Shown here in pieces: positions 34,860-43,048 of a stretch of DNA of 64,000 nt (position 1 is the stretch's first letter; each line of letters begins with the position of its first letter). The notes beneath the pieces were generated by a model, which did no database searches, was not told where the DNA came from, and worked only from the letters and a program-made list of their open reading frames with translations. This DNA comes from Collinsella aerofaciens (lineage in GTDB: Bacteria > Actinomycetota > Coriobacteriia > Coriobacteriales > Coriobacteriaceae). The DNA lies in the NCBI RefSeq assembly GCF_009876115.1, contig NZ_WWSY01000008.1, positions 1 through 64,000 on the forward strand. Direction: 5' to 3'. The translations under genes were made by a program, and so were the position numbers.

Positions 34860-35891
34860 CTACTCAGTCTGCCCACTCTTCTTGGCATGTTTGGACGGAG
34901 CGCTCAAGAAACGACCCGCCAGATAGTTCGCGGGACCGGAGACATCGATCCCCAGCAACACGTGTCCTAGCCATAGGAACGCCACGAGCACCAGTAGAGG
35001 AATCACACACGAGGTCACGATCATCACAATGACGCCTTCGATCAGATCGGTCACCTGCCGCACGATCTCGTCGGTCATCTGCTTGGCACCGCTGGTTACC
35101 GACGTGACCAGGCTCGAGGCCCCGTCAGTCAACTGCTCGAGCACGTTTTTGGACTCCGTGGCCTCGGATTTTTTCTTGTTCGATTTTGAGCTGGTCTCGC
35201 CTGACTTGTCCGTGGTATCGGTCTTTTCCGCAGCGTCCGCCGCCTTTTGCTCAGCTTGCTCAATACTTACGCGATATGTCTCGTCAACCTTTTGCGATAC
35301 CCATACGCTCGCGGGTACAAGCGCCATGCCGATCACGGCAACCACCAGCACGCGCGTCGCCACACGGCGCAGGACAGCGCTCGTGCTCCAGCGCCCGTGA
35401 ATGCCGAGCGACACCGCAAAGAGCACCAACGCAAACGGGATTAAGATGCCCAAACCAACCGACCACAAAATCGTGAGCAAATATTTCTCGAGGTAGAGCA
35501 CGGCAAGCACGATGCCCAAGTTGCCCGAAAGCTGTGCGAGCTGCTCAGCGACCGGCGTACCCGTATCACCCGGCAGCGCCGTAATACCCGCAGATAGAGC
35601 AACGCATGAAGCCGTGAGCGCCAAAACGTTACCTTTCTTTTGATCGATGACCTCGATGGTGGAGTCCCAAGTTTTGGTATCGGCGAAATGCGGACGAGCT
35701 ACAAAACCCGACAGCAGCGCCAGCACCACGAGCGCAACGATAAAGCCAATCTGCAGCTTTTTGTTTGCGCACACGACATCGGACAGGCTGGGCTGCAGCT
35801 CGGTTACCGTCGTGTGCTCAGTTATCTGGACAGGACGCCCATGAGCCATCTCGTGCGCGCCTCTATTTTGTATTGACCCGTTATCCGGCAT
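34860..35891 (-). CDS. Hypothetical multi-spanning membrane protein
   Basis: A 343-aa protein with about six hydrophobic segments. The first is near residue 48 (IGFIVALVVLALLSGFVA), with a group at about 90-200. A hydrophilic, Lys/Glu/Ser-rich stretch (about 210-260, KTDTTDKSGETSSKSNKKKSE) precedes an amphipathic region and a last helix (VIPLLVLVAFLWLGHVLLGI). GAGGAGG lies 7 bp before the ATG. No family is recognised. It stands alone between lac genes. Confidence 0.7.
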   Translation of the reverse strand: MPDNGSIQNRGAHEMAHGRPVQITEHTTVTELQPSLSDVVCANKKLQIGFIVALVVLALLSGFVARPHFADTKTWDSTIEVIDQKKGNVLALTASCVALSAGITALPGDTGTPVAEQLAQLSGNLGIVLAVLYLEKYLLTILWSVGLGILIPFALVLFAVSLGIHGRWSTSAVLRRVATRVLVVAVIGMALVPASVWVSQKVDETYRVSIEQAEQKAADAAEKTDTTDKSGETSSKSNKKKSEATESKNVLEQLTDGASSLVTSVTSGAKQMTDEIVRQVTDLIEGVIVMIVTSCVIPLLVLVAFLWLGHVLLGIDVSGPANYLAGRFLSAPSKHAKKSGQTE

Positions 35892-36248
35892 TTGGATACC
35901 TCCTCATTCCGGCGTTTAATGCGAAAGGAAGTATACCCACCCAGCGAAAAACTGAACGACAGGAGGCGCAACGGGCTGCCGCATGACCCGCTTGCCACGA
36001 AATGGGCCCATCTACTACGTTTAACTGCACACCCCCGATCATGCCCCGTGACGTAAAAACAAAACCACAGGTAGAACGCTTGCAGTTTTTCATGAAACGC
36101 GAGTGTGTTCGGGGGTATCGGGTTAAACGTAGTAGATGGGCTATTTTCGTGGCGAGCGTCGCCACTGCCCCTCGGGGGACGAAGGAAAGCGGGTCATCTT
36201 GGCCTGTCAACCCAAATTTCACCGCAACCAAGACAGATGGGATACAGA
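35892..36248. repeat. Intergenic region with long inverted repeat (35994-36153)
   Basis: Arms of about 30 bp (containing GCCCATCTACTACGTTTAAC at 36006-36025 and its complement at 36122-36141, extended by CCACGAAA/TTTCGTGG) enclose about 96 nt. The loop core GTGTTCGGGGGTATCGGG also borders the palindrome at the window start. No gene is seen. Confidence 0.7.
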
Positions 36249-36283
36249 AAAAGCCCTGTCGCGGGTTTGCGGCAGGGCTTTTG
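36248..36283 (-). terminator. Terminator of the PTS IIA gene
   Basis: AAAAGCCCTG and CAGGGCTTTT pair across a short loop, giving a U-run on the minus strand. Confidence 0.8.
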
Positions 36284-36309
36284 GAAGGGGACTTGGTTGT
36301 GAGAGCTCG

Positions 36310-36648
36310 TTAGGCGAGCTTAGCCTCGAGTGCGGCGATGCGCTTATAGGCATCGATGGTAAAGCGGGTCTGCTTCTCCAGGATCATGGTGGTCATGAGA
36401 GTATCCTGAGCGTGAGCCATGATGAAGGTCATCTCCATCTCGCCGCCGCCGGCCTCCTGCGAAAGCAGCTTGGTCTGCGTGTCGTGGGCGCCGATAAGTG
36501 CATCGCTGGCATCCTTGTGCAGCTGCTCGGCCTTCTCAAAATCACCCTCGCGAGCAGCATCGAGCGCTGCAAGCAGATCGGTCTGGGCGTCGCCTGCGTA
36601 TGCGACAATCTCGAATCCAACCATCGAGATTTCTTCTTTGGTTGCCAT
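36310..36648 (-). CDS. lacF: PTS lactose/cellobiose-type IIA component
   Basis: Soluble phosphocarrier that passes phosphate from HPr to the IIB domain. The 112-aa length matches LacF/CelC. The phosphorylated His lies in TFIMAHAQDTLMTTMI, and the start EEISMVGFEIVAYAGDAQTDLL is typical. It is the only lactose-type IIA in the window and may serve all three IIC-IIB proteins. GAAAGGAACG precedes the ATG. Confidence 0.93.
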   Translation of the reverse strand: MATKEEISMVGFEIVAYAGDAQTDLLAALDAAREGDFEKAEQLHKDASDALIGAHDTQTKLLSQEAGGGEMEMTFIMAHAQDTLMTTMILEKQTRFTIDAYKRIAALEAKLA

Positions 36649-36862
36649 ATTGCGTTCCTTTCACATATGAACCAACGGAGAGCATCGCGTCCGGGCATAC
36701 GCGCTGCGCTGTGTATGGCAGGAACATTAACATTCAAACAAAAAAGAACAGCGCAAAACGTAATTTCGAGCTATGAACGGTCGTTTTTCGCCCGTGAACG
36801 GTTTTTAAAGCAATCCGAACATTCTTGAACACAATTAGCGGAAACCCAAACGGGGCCGCACC
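36649..36862. promoter_or_regulatory. lacF promoter region
   Basis: The dyad CCGTGAACGGT is at 36792-36802, with a half copy TGAACGGT at 36774-36781. GAACATTAACATT near 36722 resembles the operator found before the PTS gene at 38224. ATTCTTGAACACA lies near 36820. Confidence 0.55.
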
Positions 36863-37867
36863 CTAACGCAAATCGCGCACCGTATCGCCCTCGACGAGCA
36901 CGCCCGGAAACAGCATGTGCTCCACACCGGGTGCAGCGCCCTCGGCGCCGGCAATCTTGTCGACCGCCCACATGCCGACGCGCTTGTTGTCAAAGCGCAC
37001 CGTAGTCAGGCGACGATCGGGCACGATATCGCCCAAACTATCGTCAACACCCACCACACTCACGTCCTGGGGCACGCGTTTCCCGCGCGACTCAAGCCCA
37101 CGGATGCAGCCATATGCCATGGCATCGTTGGAAGCATAAATTGCCGTGCAGTTCGGATCGTCCGCAAGCACCTGGCCGGCGGCATATCCGCTCTGTGCCG
37201 TCCAATCGCCGCGTACGAGCTGCGGTGGCTCAATGCCATGCGCACGCAATGTCTCGCGCCAGCCCTCCTCGCGCCGCATGCCCGAAAGCGAGCGCTCGGG
37301 GCACGAGATAAAGTGCACGGTCTTGTGCCCCTGCTCCAGCAAGTACTCGACCACCTGGCGCGAGCAATCGAACTGGTCGTTATCGACTGTTGAACAGAGC
37401 GGGTGCTCCAGCATGGTAACGAGCACCGTCTGCATACCGGGCAGCGGCTCGAAGGTGCCAAAGTCCGCCGGCATGCGATTCATGATCACAACCATGCCAT
37501 CCACCGGCAGCGCGCTCATGCGCGACGATGCGCTCTCGAGGGTATACGGATGCCCGTCTACTTTAGTGAGGGTGATGGCATAGCCATGTTTGTCGGCCGC
37601 GGCGGCAAAGCCCTCCATACGGTCGAGGTTGCCGGTGCCGGTAATGTTGAACATGGCGACGCCGACGGTCTTGAACTTGCCGCGACGCAGCGAACGGCCG
37701 GCAAAATTGGGGCGATACCCCAGCTCGCGCATGGCGGCGCGCACGCGCTCCTTGGTCTCGGGGCGCACGCTGGGCGAATCGTGCACGGTGCGCGAGACCG
37801 TCTGCTCCGAGACGCCCGCGAGACGCGCCACGTCCTTAACGGAAACCGATTTTTTAACAGCGGGCAT
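36863..37867 (-). CDS. LacI-family repressor, probable regulator of the first lactose PTS genes
   Basis: A 334-aa repressor: helix-turn-helix SVKDVARLAGVSEQTVSRTV at about residues 9-28, hinge PNFAGRSLRRGKFKTVGVAM, and sugar domain with YASNDAMAYG and VVGVDDSLGD. It is divergent from the PTS gene at 38224, with inverted operator-like sequences between them. It is close in plan to the LacI proteins at 26845 and 41763, sharing the unusual hinge phrase FAGRSL or FAARSL. Confidence 0.87.
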   Translation of the reverse strand: MPAVKKSVSVKDVARLAGVSEQTVSRTVHDSPSVRPETKERVRAAMRELGYRPNFAGRSLRRGKFKTVGVAMFNITGTGNLDRMEGFAAAADKHGYAITLTKVDGHPYTLESASSRMSALPVDGMVVIMNRMPADFGTFEPLPGMQTVLVTMLEHPLCSTVDNDQFDCSRQVVEYLLEQGHKTVHFISCPERSLSGMRREEGWRETLRAHGIEPPQLVRGDWTAQSGYAAGQVLADDPNCTAIYASNDAMAYGCIRGLESRGKRVPQDVSVVGVDDSLGDIVPDRRLTTVRFDNKRVGMWAVDKIAGAEGAAPGVEHMLFPGVLVEGDTVRDLR

Positions 37868-38223
37868 AGGTCGATCTTTCTATGTCAACGATGCCATCGC
37901 GGGCATCCCAACAGACAAAATGAACGACTCCAAGTATATCCAACGCCTCTCCCGCCATACGCTCACCACCCAAAACCTACCGTTCACCGACAATCCTGCT
38001 TCCCCGAACGGCTTTTGTCGCCCAAATGTTAACGTTGCCATTGTGCAAACACAGAGCCACCGGGCGGCTCAAACGTTTACGCGTAAGGAATCGACGGTTC
38101 GCAGGCACAGGAACCACCGATTCGCGTCTTTTTTTGTGCCGCAAAATGGCAACGTCAACATTTTGGCAACCGAACGCCAAAAGCTACCATCGTTGCTAAC
38201 TCACCGACTCTTAGGAGCATTGC
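37868..38223. promoter_or_regulatory. Divergent lacI-lacE promoter with operators
   Basis: CCAAATGTTAACGTTGCCAT (near 38020) recurs inverted near 38145-38170 with two changes, a likely LacI operator pair. ACCGTTCACC is at 37979-37988. Confidence 0.6.
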
Positions 38224-39999
38224 ATGGAGCAACTCATCGCCATCATCGAAAAGGGCCAACCCTTTTTCAACGCGATCGCCCGCAACAAGTACCTCAAGGC
38301 GATCCGCGACGGCTTTATCTCCGTCATCCCCATCATCATCTTCTCGTCCATCTTCTGCCTGGTAGCCTCGGTCCCTAACATCTGGGGTTTCTACTGGCCC
38401 GATGACATCAACAACGCCCTGTGGAAGTGCTACAACTACTCCATGGGCATCCTGGCCATCGCCTGCGCCGCCACCACGGCCAAGCACTTCGCCGACGCCC
38501 AGAACCGTGATCTGCCCAAGAACAACCAGATCAACTTCATCTCGTGCATGTGCGCGGCCATCATCGGCTTCTTGCTCCTTTCGAGCGACACGATCGCCAC
38601 GGACGCCGCCAGCGGCTTCAACACCACCTATCTTGGTTCCAAAGGCCTGCTGACTGCCTTCATCGCTGCATTTGTGACCGGCATCATCTACAAGTTCTTT
38701 ATTAAGCGCAACATCACCGTCAAGATGCCCGAGCAGGTTCCGCCCAACATCTCGCAGACCTTTAAGGACATCATCCCCTTCTCCGTCTGCATCACCGTCT
38801 TTTGGGTCTTTGACATCGTCTTCCGCGCTGCTTTTGGCTTCTGCTTTGCCCAGGGCGTCATCCAGGTGTTCCAGCCCCTGTTCACCGCTGCCGACGGCTA
38901 CATCGGCCTCGCTGTGATCTACGGTGCCATGAGCCTCTTCTGGTTCGTGGGCGTCCACGGTCCCTCGATCGTCGAGCCCGCCATCGCCGCCGCCCTCGTC
39001 GCCAACATGACCGACAACCTGGCTGCGTTCCAGGCCGGTCAGCACGCTTCCGCTGTCCTGACCCAGGGTGCCCAGTACTTCGTCGTCTGCATGGGCGGCA
39101 CCGGCGCCACGCTCGTCCTGGTCTTTATGTTCTGCTTCCTGGCCAAATCCCAGGAGATGCGCGCCGTCGGTAAGGCAGCTATCGTCCCGGTCTGCTTCGC
39201 TGTCAACGAGCCGCTGCTGTTCGCCGCGCCCATCGTGCTCAACCCCGTCTTCTTTGTCCCGTTTGTCTTTGCCCCGATCGCCAACATCTGGATCCTCAAG
39301 ATCTTTATCGACTTCTTGGGCATGAACGGCTTTATGTACACCCTGCCTTGGACTGTCCCTGGCCCCATCGGCACCATCATGGGCTTGGGCTTCCAGCCGC
39401 TCGCCTTTGTGATGCTCGCCATCATCCTGGTCGTCGACTTTGCCCTGTACTACCCGTTCTTCCGTGCCTATGACGCCCAGAAGTGCGCCGAGGAGGCCGA
39501 GATCTCCCAGGAGGAGCTCGCCGCCAAGAATGCCGAGAAGGCCGCCAAGCTCAACGATGCCTTCCAGGGCAAGGCCGATGCCAAGAGCGTTGCCGCCGGC
39601 GCTGCTGCCGAGGCCGTGAAGGCCGACGCCCCCGCCGCTTCTGCAACACCCGCTGCCGAGGCCACGACCGCCAGCGACCTCAACGGCAAGCGCGTGCTCG
39701 TACTCTGCCAGGGCGGCGGTACCTCGGGCCTGCTCGCCAACGCGCTGGCCAAGGCTGCCAAGGAGCGCGGTATTAACCTCGAAACCGCTGCCGAGGCCTA
39801 TGGCAACCACGTCGACATGCTCCCCGACTTTGACCTAGTCGTCCTGGCCCCGCAGGCCGCAAGCTACCTGGCCGACCTGCAGAAAGACTGCGAACGCGTG
39901 GGCAACAAGTGCGTCGCCTGCCGTGGCAAGCAGTACATCGAGCTCTCCCAGAACGGTGACAAGTCTCTCGCCTTCGTCTCCGAGCAACTATCGAAGTAA
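38224..39999 (+). CDS. lacE: PTS lactose-type IIC-IIB permease (copy 1)
   Basis: Imports and phosphorylates a beta-galactoside such as lactose. The 591-aa fusion has an N-terminal IIC domain (about 1-430, with FVGVHGPSIVEPAI and FAVNEPLLFAAPIVLNP) and a C-terminal IIB domain (about 485-591) with the phosphorylated Cys in RVLVLCQGGGTSGLL. An alanine-rich linker joins them. It is followed by a 6-phospho-beta-galactosidase gene, with a hairpin between. Confidence 0.92.
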   Translation: MEQLIAIIEKGQPFFNAIARNKYLKAIRDGFISVIPIIIFSSIFCLVASVPNIWGFYWPDDINNALWKCYNYSMGILAIACAATTAKHFADAQNRDLPKNNQINFISCMCAAIIGFLLLSSDTIATDAASGFNTTYLGSKGLLTAFIAAFVTGIIYKFFIKRNITVKMPEQVPPNISQTFKDIIPFSVCITVFWVFDIVFRAAFGFCFAQGVIQVFQPLFTAADGYIGLAVIYGAMSLFWFVGVHGPSIVEPAIAAALVANMTDNLAAFQAGQHASAVLTQGAQYFVVCMGGTGATLVLVFMFCFLAKSQEMRAVGKAAIVPVCFAVNEPLLFAAPIVLNPVFFVPFVFAPIANIWILKIFIDFLGMNGFMYTLPWTVPGPIGTIMGLGFQPLAFVMLAIILVVDFALYYPFFRAYDAQKCAEEAEISQEELAAKNAEKAAKLNDAFQGKADAKSVAAGAAAEAVKADAPAASATPAAEATTASDLNGKRVLVLCQGGGTSGLLANALAKAAKERGINLETAAEAYGNHVDMLPDFDLVVLAPQAASYLADLQKDCERVGNKCVACRGKQYIELSQNGDKSLAFVSEQLSK

Positions 40000-40009
40000 G
40001 TAACGCCCA

Positions 40010-40041
40010 GGGCCAGCCGACCATCAACAGCCGGCTGGCCC
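40010..40041 (+). terminator. Hairpin between lacE and lacG (copy 1)
   Basis: GGGCCAGCCG and CGGCTGGCCC form a perfect 10-bp stem with a poor U-run. It is likely a partial terminator or stability element that sets lacE against lacG levels. Confidence 0.6.
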
Positions 40042-40065
40042 TTCGATTTAGACGATTGGATCATC

Positions 40066-41505
40066 ATGTCCGTTAATCCTGCTAGCGTCACCAACCCATC
40101 CGCGCAGTTTCCCGAGGACTTTATCTTTGGCGGCGCCACCGCTGCCTACCAGGTAGAGGGCGAGACCCGCACTCACGGTAAGGGCAAGGTTGCCTGGGAC
40201 GACTTCCTGGAGGCCCAGGGCCGTTTCTCCCCCGATCCCGCTTCGGACTTCTACAACCAGTACCCCGTCGATTTGGAGCTGTGCGAGGAGTTCGGCATCA
40301 ACGGCATCCGCCTCTCCATCGCCTGGAGCCGCATCTTCCCCAACGGCACCGGCGAGATCAACCCCGAGGGTGTCCAGTTCTACCATGATCTCTTCGCCGA
40401 GTGCCACAAGCACCACGTTGAGCCGTTTGTCACGCTGCATCACTTTGACACGCCGCTGCCCCTCTTTGAGAAGGGCGACTTCCTCAACCGCGAGACCATC
40501 GACGCCTTTGTGGACTTTGCCACCTTCTGCTTTAAGGAGTATGCCGACCAGGTAACCTACTGGTTCACCTTTAACGAGATTTGGGCCGACGCCTCCAACA
40601 CCTACATCGAGGGTACCTTCCCCGGTGGCGTCAAGGCGCATCTTGCCGAGGCCTTCCAGTGCGAGCACAACATGATGCTCGCCCACGCCAAGGCAGTGCT
40701 GGCCTTCCACAACGGCGGCTTTAAGGGCAAAATCGGCGTCATCCAGTCGCTGGAGTTTAAGTACCCGCTCAACGAGAACGACCCCGCCGACATCAAGGCC
40801 GCCAACAACGAGCACGTGCTGCAAAACCAGTTCCTGCTCGACGCTACCTTCCGTGGCGATTACGCGCCCGACACCCTCGAGTGCGCCAACCGCCTGGCTG
40901 CCGTCTCGGGCGGCACCATCGAGATCCTGGACGAGGATCTCGAGATTATGCGCGAGGCAGCGCTCTACAACGACTACCTGGGTGTCAACAATTACCAGTG
41001 CCGCTTCCTCAAGGCTTACGATGGCGAGAACGACCTGCACCACAACGGTACGGGCGAAAAGGGCACCGGCCGCTGGCGCGTCAAGGGCATCGGCGAGCAT
41101 GTGAACAAGCCCGGCATCCCCACCACCGACTGGGACTGGATCATCTATCCCGAGGGCCTGTTCGATCTGCTCGTCTACATTAAGCAGCGCTACCCCAACT
41201 ACAAGCAGATCTTCATCACCGAAAACGGCATGGGCTACAAGGATCCCTACAAGGACGGCTTTGTGGACGACCAGCCGCGCATCGACTACATCGAGCAGCA
41301 CCTGCGCTGGCTGCTCAAGGCCATGGAGGTGGGCGTCAACGTGGGTGGCTACTTCCTGTGGAGCCTGCAGGACCAGTTCTCCTGGACCAACGGCTACAAC
41401 AAGCGTTACGGCTTTTTCTACGTTGACTTTGAAACCCAGAAGCGCACGCCCAAGGCAAGCGCTTACTGGTATAAGCACGTGGCGCAGACCCGTCGTCTGG
41501 ACTAG
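40066..41505 (+). CDS. lacG: 6-phospho-beta-galactosidase, GH1 (copy 1)
   Basis: Hydrolyses lactose-6-phosphate to glucose and galactose-6-phosphate. The 479-aa glycoside hydrolase family 1 protein has the N-terminal signature FIFGGATAAYQVEGETRTHG, the acid/base TFNEIW and the nucleophile FITENGMGYKD, then [23 protein letters not shown]. It is 66 bp after lacE. The ribosome site (TTGGA) is weak. Confidence 0.93.
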   Translation: MSVNPASVTNPSAQFPEDFIFGGATAAYQVEGETRTHGKGKVAWDDFLEAQGRFSPDPASDFYNQYPVDLELCEEFGINGIRLSIAWSRIFPNGTGEINPEGVQFYHDLFAECHKHHVEPFVTLHHFDTPLPLFEKGDFLNRETIDAFVDFATFCFKEYADQVTYWFTFNEIWADASNTYIEGTFPGGVKAHLAEAFQCEHNMMLAHAKAVLAFHNGGFKGKIGVIQSLEFKYPLNENDPADIKAANNEHVLQNQFLLDATFRGDYAPDTLECANRLAAVSGGTIEILDEDLEIMREAALYNDYLGVNNYQCRFLKAYDGENDLHHNGTGEKGTGRWRVKGIGEHVNKPGIPTTDWDWIIYPEGLFDLLVYIKQRYPNYKQIFITENGMGYKDPYKDGFVDDQPRIDYIEQHLRWLLKAMEVGVNVGGYFLWSLQDQFSWTNGYNKRYGFFYVDFETQKRTPKASAYWYKHVAQTRRLD

Positions 41506-41597
41506 TTAACGCCATCGGCCGCTGTGTCCATCACGCTGCCGTGCACCTGACCATTCCCGATCGCATGGGCGCTGCGTCCATGCACCTCTTTCCGTGT

Positions 41598-41657
41598 GGC
41601 GGATACGACCTTCCCGGTGGATGCTTCAGCATCCTTGGTCGTATCCGCCGTTTTTGT
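41598..41657 (+). terminator. Terminator of lacE-lacG copy 1
   Basis: GGCGGATACGACC and GGTCGTATCCGCC form the stem, with an inner hairpin GGATGCTTCAGCATCC, then a long T tract. Confidence 0.85.
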
Positions 41658-41681
41658 TTTTGGGCGAGCCGGGCTGTGTTC

Positions 41682-41746
41682 GTTTGTCTCGATCTGTAAC
41701 ATCTAGCTGAGTTTTTCGGTCCCACCTGTTACAGATTGAGATGAAC
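41682..41746. repeat. CTGTAACA-type inverted repeat, copy 1
   Basis: GTTTGTCTCGATCTGTAACA pairs with TGTTACAGATTGAGATGAAC around a loop TCTAGCTGAG...TTCGG. Others are at 46414-46478, 46499-46557 and 53511-53575, with a half copy at 53597-53612. All are downstream of lacG genes or their fragment. Confidence 0.75.
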
Positions 41747-41762
41747 GCGCAGTCGAGCAAAC

Positions 41763-42773
41763 CTACGCCCGCAGGTCCTTTACGCTGGAACGCTCGACCA
41801 ACACGCCCGAGACGAGCGTACGGCTTCTGGAGCTCGGGGCTTCCAAACCTGCGACGACCTCGTTAAGCGCACGGATGCCCAGCTCGCGGTGGCGAAACTT
41901 CACCGACGTCAGAATCGAGTTGGGTATCGTCTTGTAGAGCTCATCGTCGAAGCCGATCACGGACACGTCGTCGGGCACACTGAGCCCTTTGTCACGTAGA
42001 GCCATCATCACGCCGTTTGCCATACAGTCGTTAGCAGCGAGGACCGCCGTGCAATCGGGTTTACCGGCAAGCACAAGGCCCGCGGCATAGCCACTATCCG
42101 CATTCCAATCGCCCTGCAGAGGCTCGGGCGGCTCAATTCCACGCGCCTCGAGCGCCGCACGCCAGCCTTTCATACGACATTGGCTCGACAGCGACTCTTT
42201 CTTTCCCGAAACGAAATACACGTTCTTGTGCCCGCGATTCAAGAAGTACTCGCACGCCATGCGCGCACCACCCTCTTGATCGTCACTAACGGTAGAGCAG
42301 GCAGGATGCTCCATCGGCGTGATAATCACCGTCTTGAGGTCCTTCGGTGCCTCGAACGTATCGAAATCGTCGACCATCTGGCGCAGGTTGAAAATCATGC
42401 CGTCGACGGGAAGCCGTGACATCCTACGCGCCGCTTCGGCAAGGGTCATCTTCTCCCCAGCCCGCTTTTTGATCATCGTGAGAGCAAAGCCGCGTTCTTC
42501 GGCGGCATCGGCGATACCGTCAATCATGTCCACGGCGCCGCCCGACAAGTGGAACATCACCACGCCGATGCACCCGTAACGGCCCAACTTGAGTGAACGC
42601 GCGGCAAAGTTCGCCCGGAACCCAAGCTCCTCCATGGCCGCATGGACCCTATCGCGCGTCGACTCTCGTACGCTATCGGGCTCGTTGATCACGCGCGACA
42701 CCGTCTTGAGAGAAACACCCGCGGCAACTGCCACATCATTCATTGAGACATTTTTCTTGTCCATCGTTGCCAC
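41763..42773 (-). CDS. LacI-family repressor, probable regulator of the second lactose PTS operon
   Basis: A 336-aa repressor with helix-turn-helix SMNDVAVAAGVSLKTVSRVI, then REST..., and a C-terminal sugar domain (VSVIGFDDELYKTIPNSILT). A GTG at 42773 sits 5 bp after GGAG and is favoured over an ATG at 42764. It is divergent from the PTS gene at 43049, whose promoter has a perfect 24-bp palindrome. Confidence 0.86.
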   Translation of the reverse strand: MATMDKKNVSMNDVAVAAGVSLKTVSRVINEPDSVRESTRDRVHAAMEELGFRANFAARSLKLGRYGCIGVVMFHLSGGAVDMIDGIADAAEERGFALTMIKKRAGEKMTLAEAARRMSRLPVDGMIFNLRQMVDDFDTFEAPKDLKTVIITPMEHPACSTVSDDQEGGARMACEYFLNRGHKNVYFVSGKKESLSSQCRMKGWRAALEARGIEPPEPLQGDWNADSGYAAGLVLAGKPDCTAVLAANDCMANGVMMALRDKGLSVPDDVSVIGFDDELYKTIPNSILTSVKFRHRELGIRALNEVVAGLEAPSSRSRTLVSGVLVERSSVKDLRA

Positions 42774-42867
42774 TACTTCTCCAGTCGGTTTTGAATCGCT
42801 TGTTTTTTGCGTTCTAGCATACACTACCTGCCCGACTGACAAATCAGCCGTTTATCGGACAATATCG

Positions 42868-42947
42868 ACCGTTCACCTGTAAATCCTTGTTGCTCTTCCA
42901 AAAATGTCTTACGTTGTCATTAACGAAATGACAACGTTGTCATTTCG
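42868..42947. promoter_or_regulatory. Operator palindrome and global dyad before lacE copy 2
   Basis: A perfect 24-bp palindrome at 42924-42947 has the core TGACAACGTTGTCA, typical of LacI-family sites with a central CG. A half site ACGTTGTCATT is at 42911-42921. ACCGTTCACC is at 42868-42877. Confidence 0.75.
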
Positions 42948-43048
42948 CAATGCCTTCCTTAAGCAGGAAGGTTTCCGGGCAGTCCTGACCATCCATCGAC
43001 GACCAGTTCCATCCACATGCATCGCGCATCAAGCAGCAAAGGAGCTCT

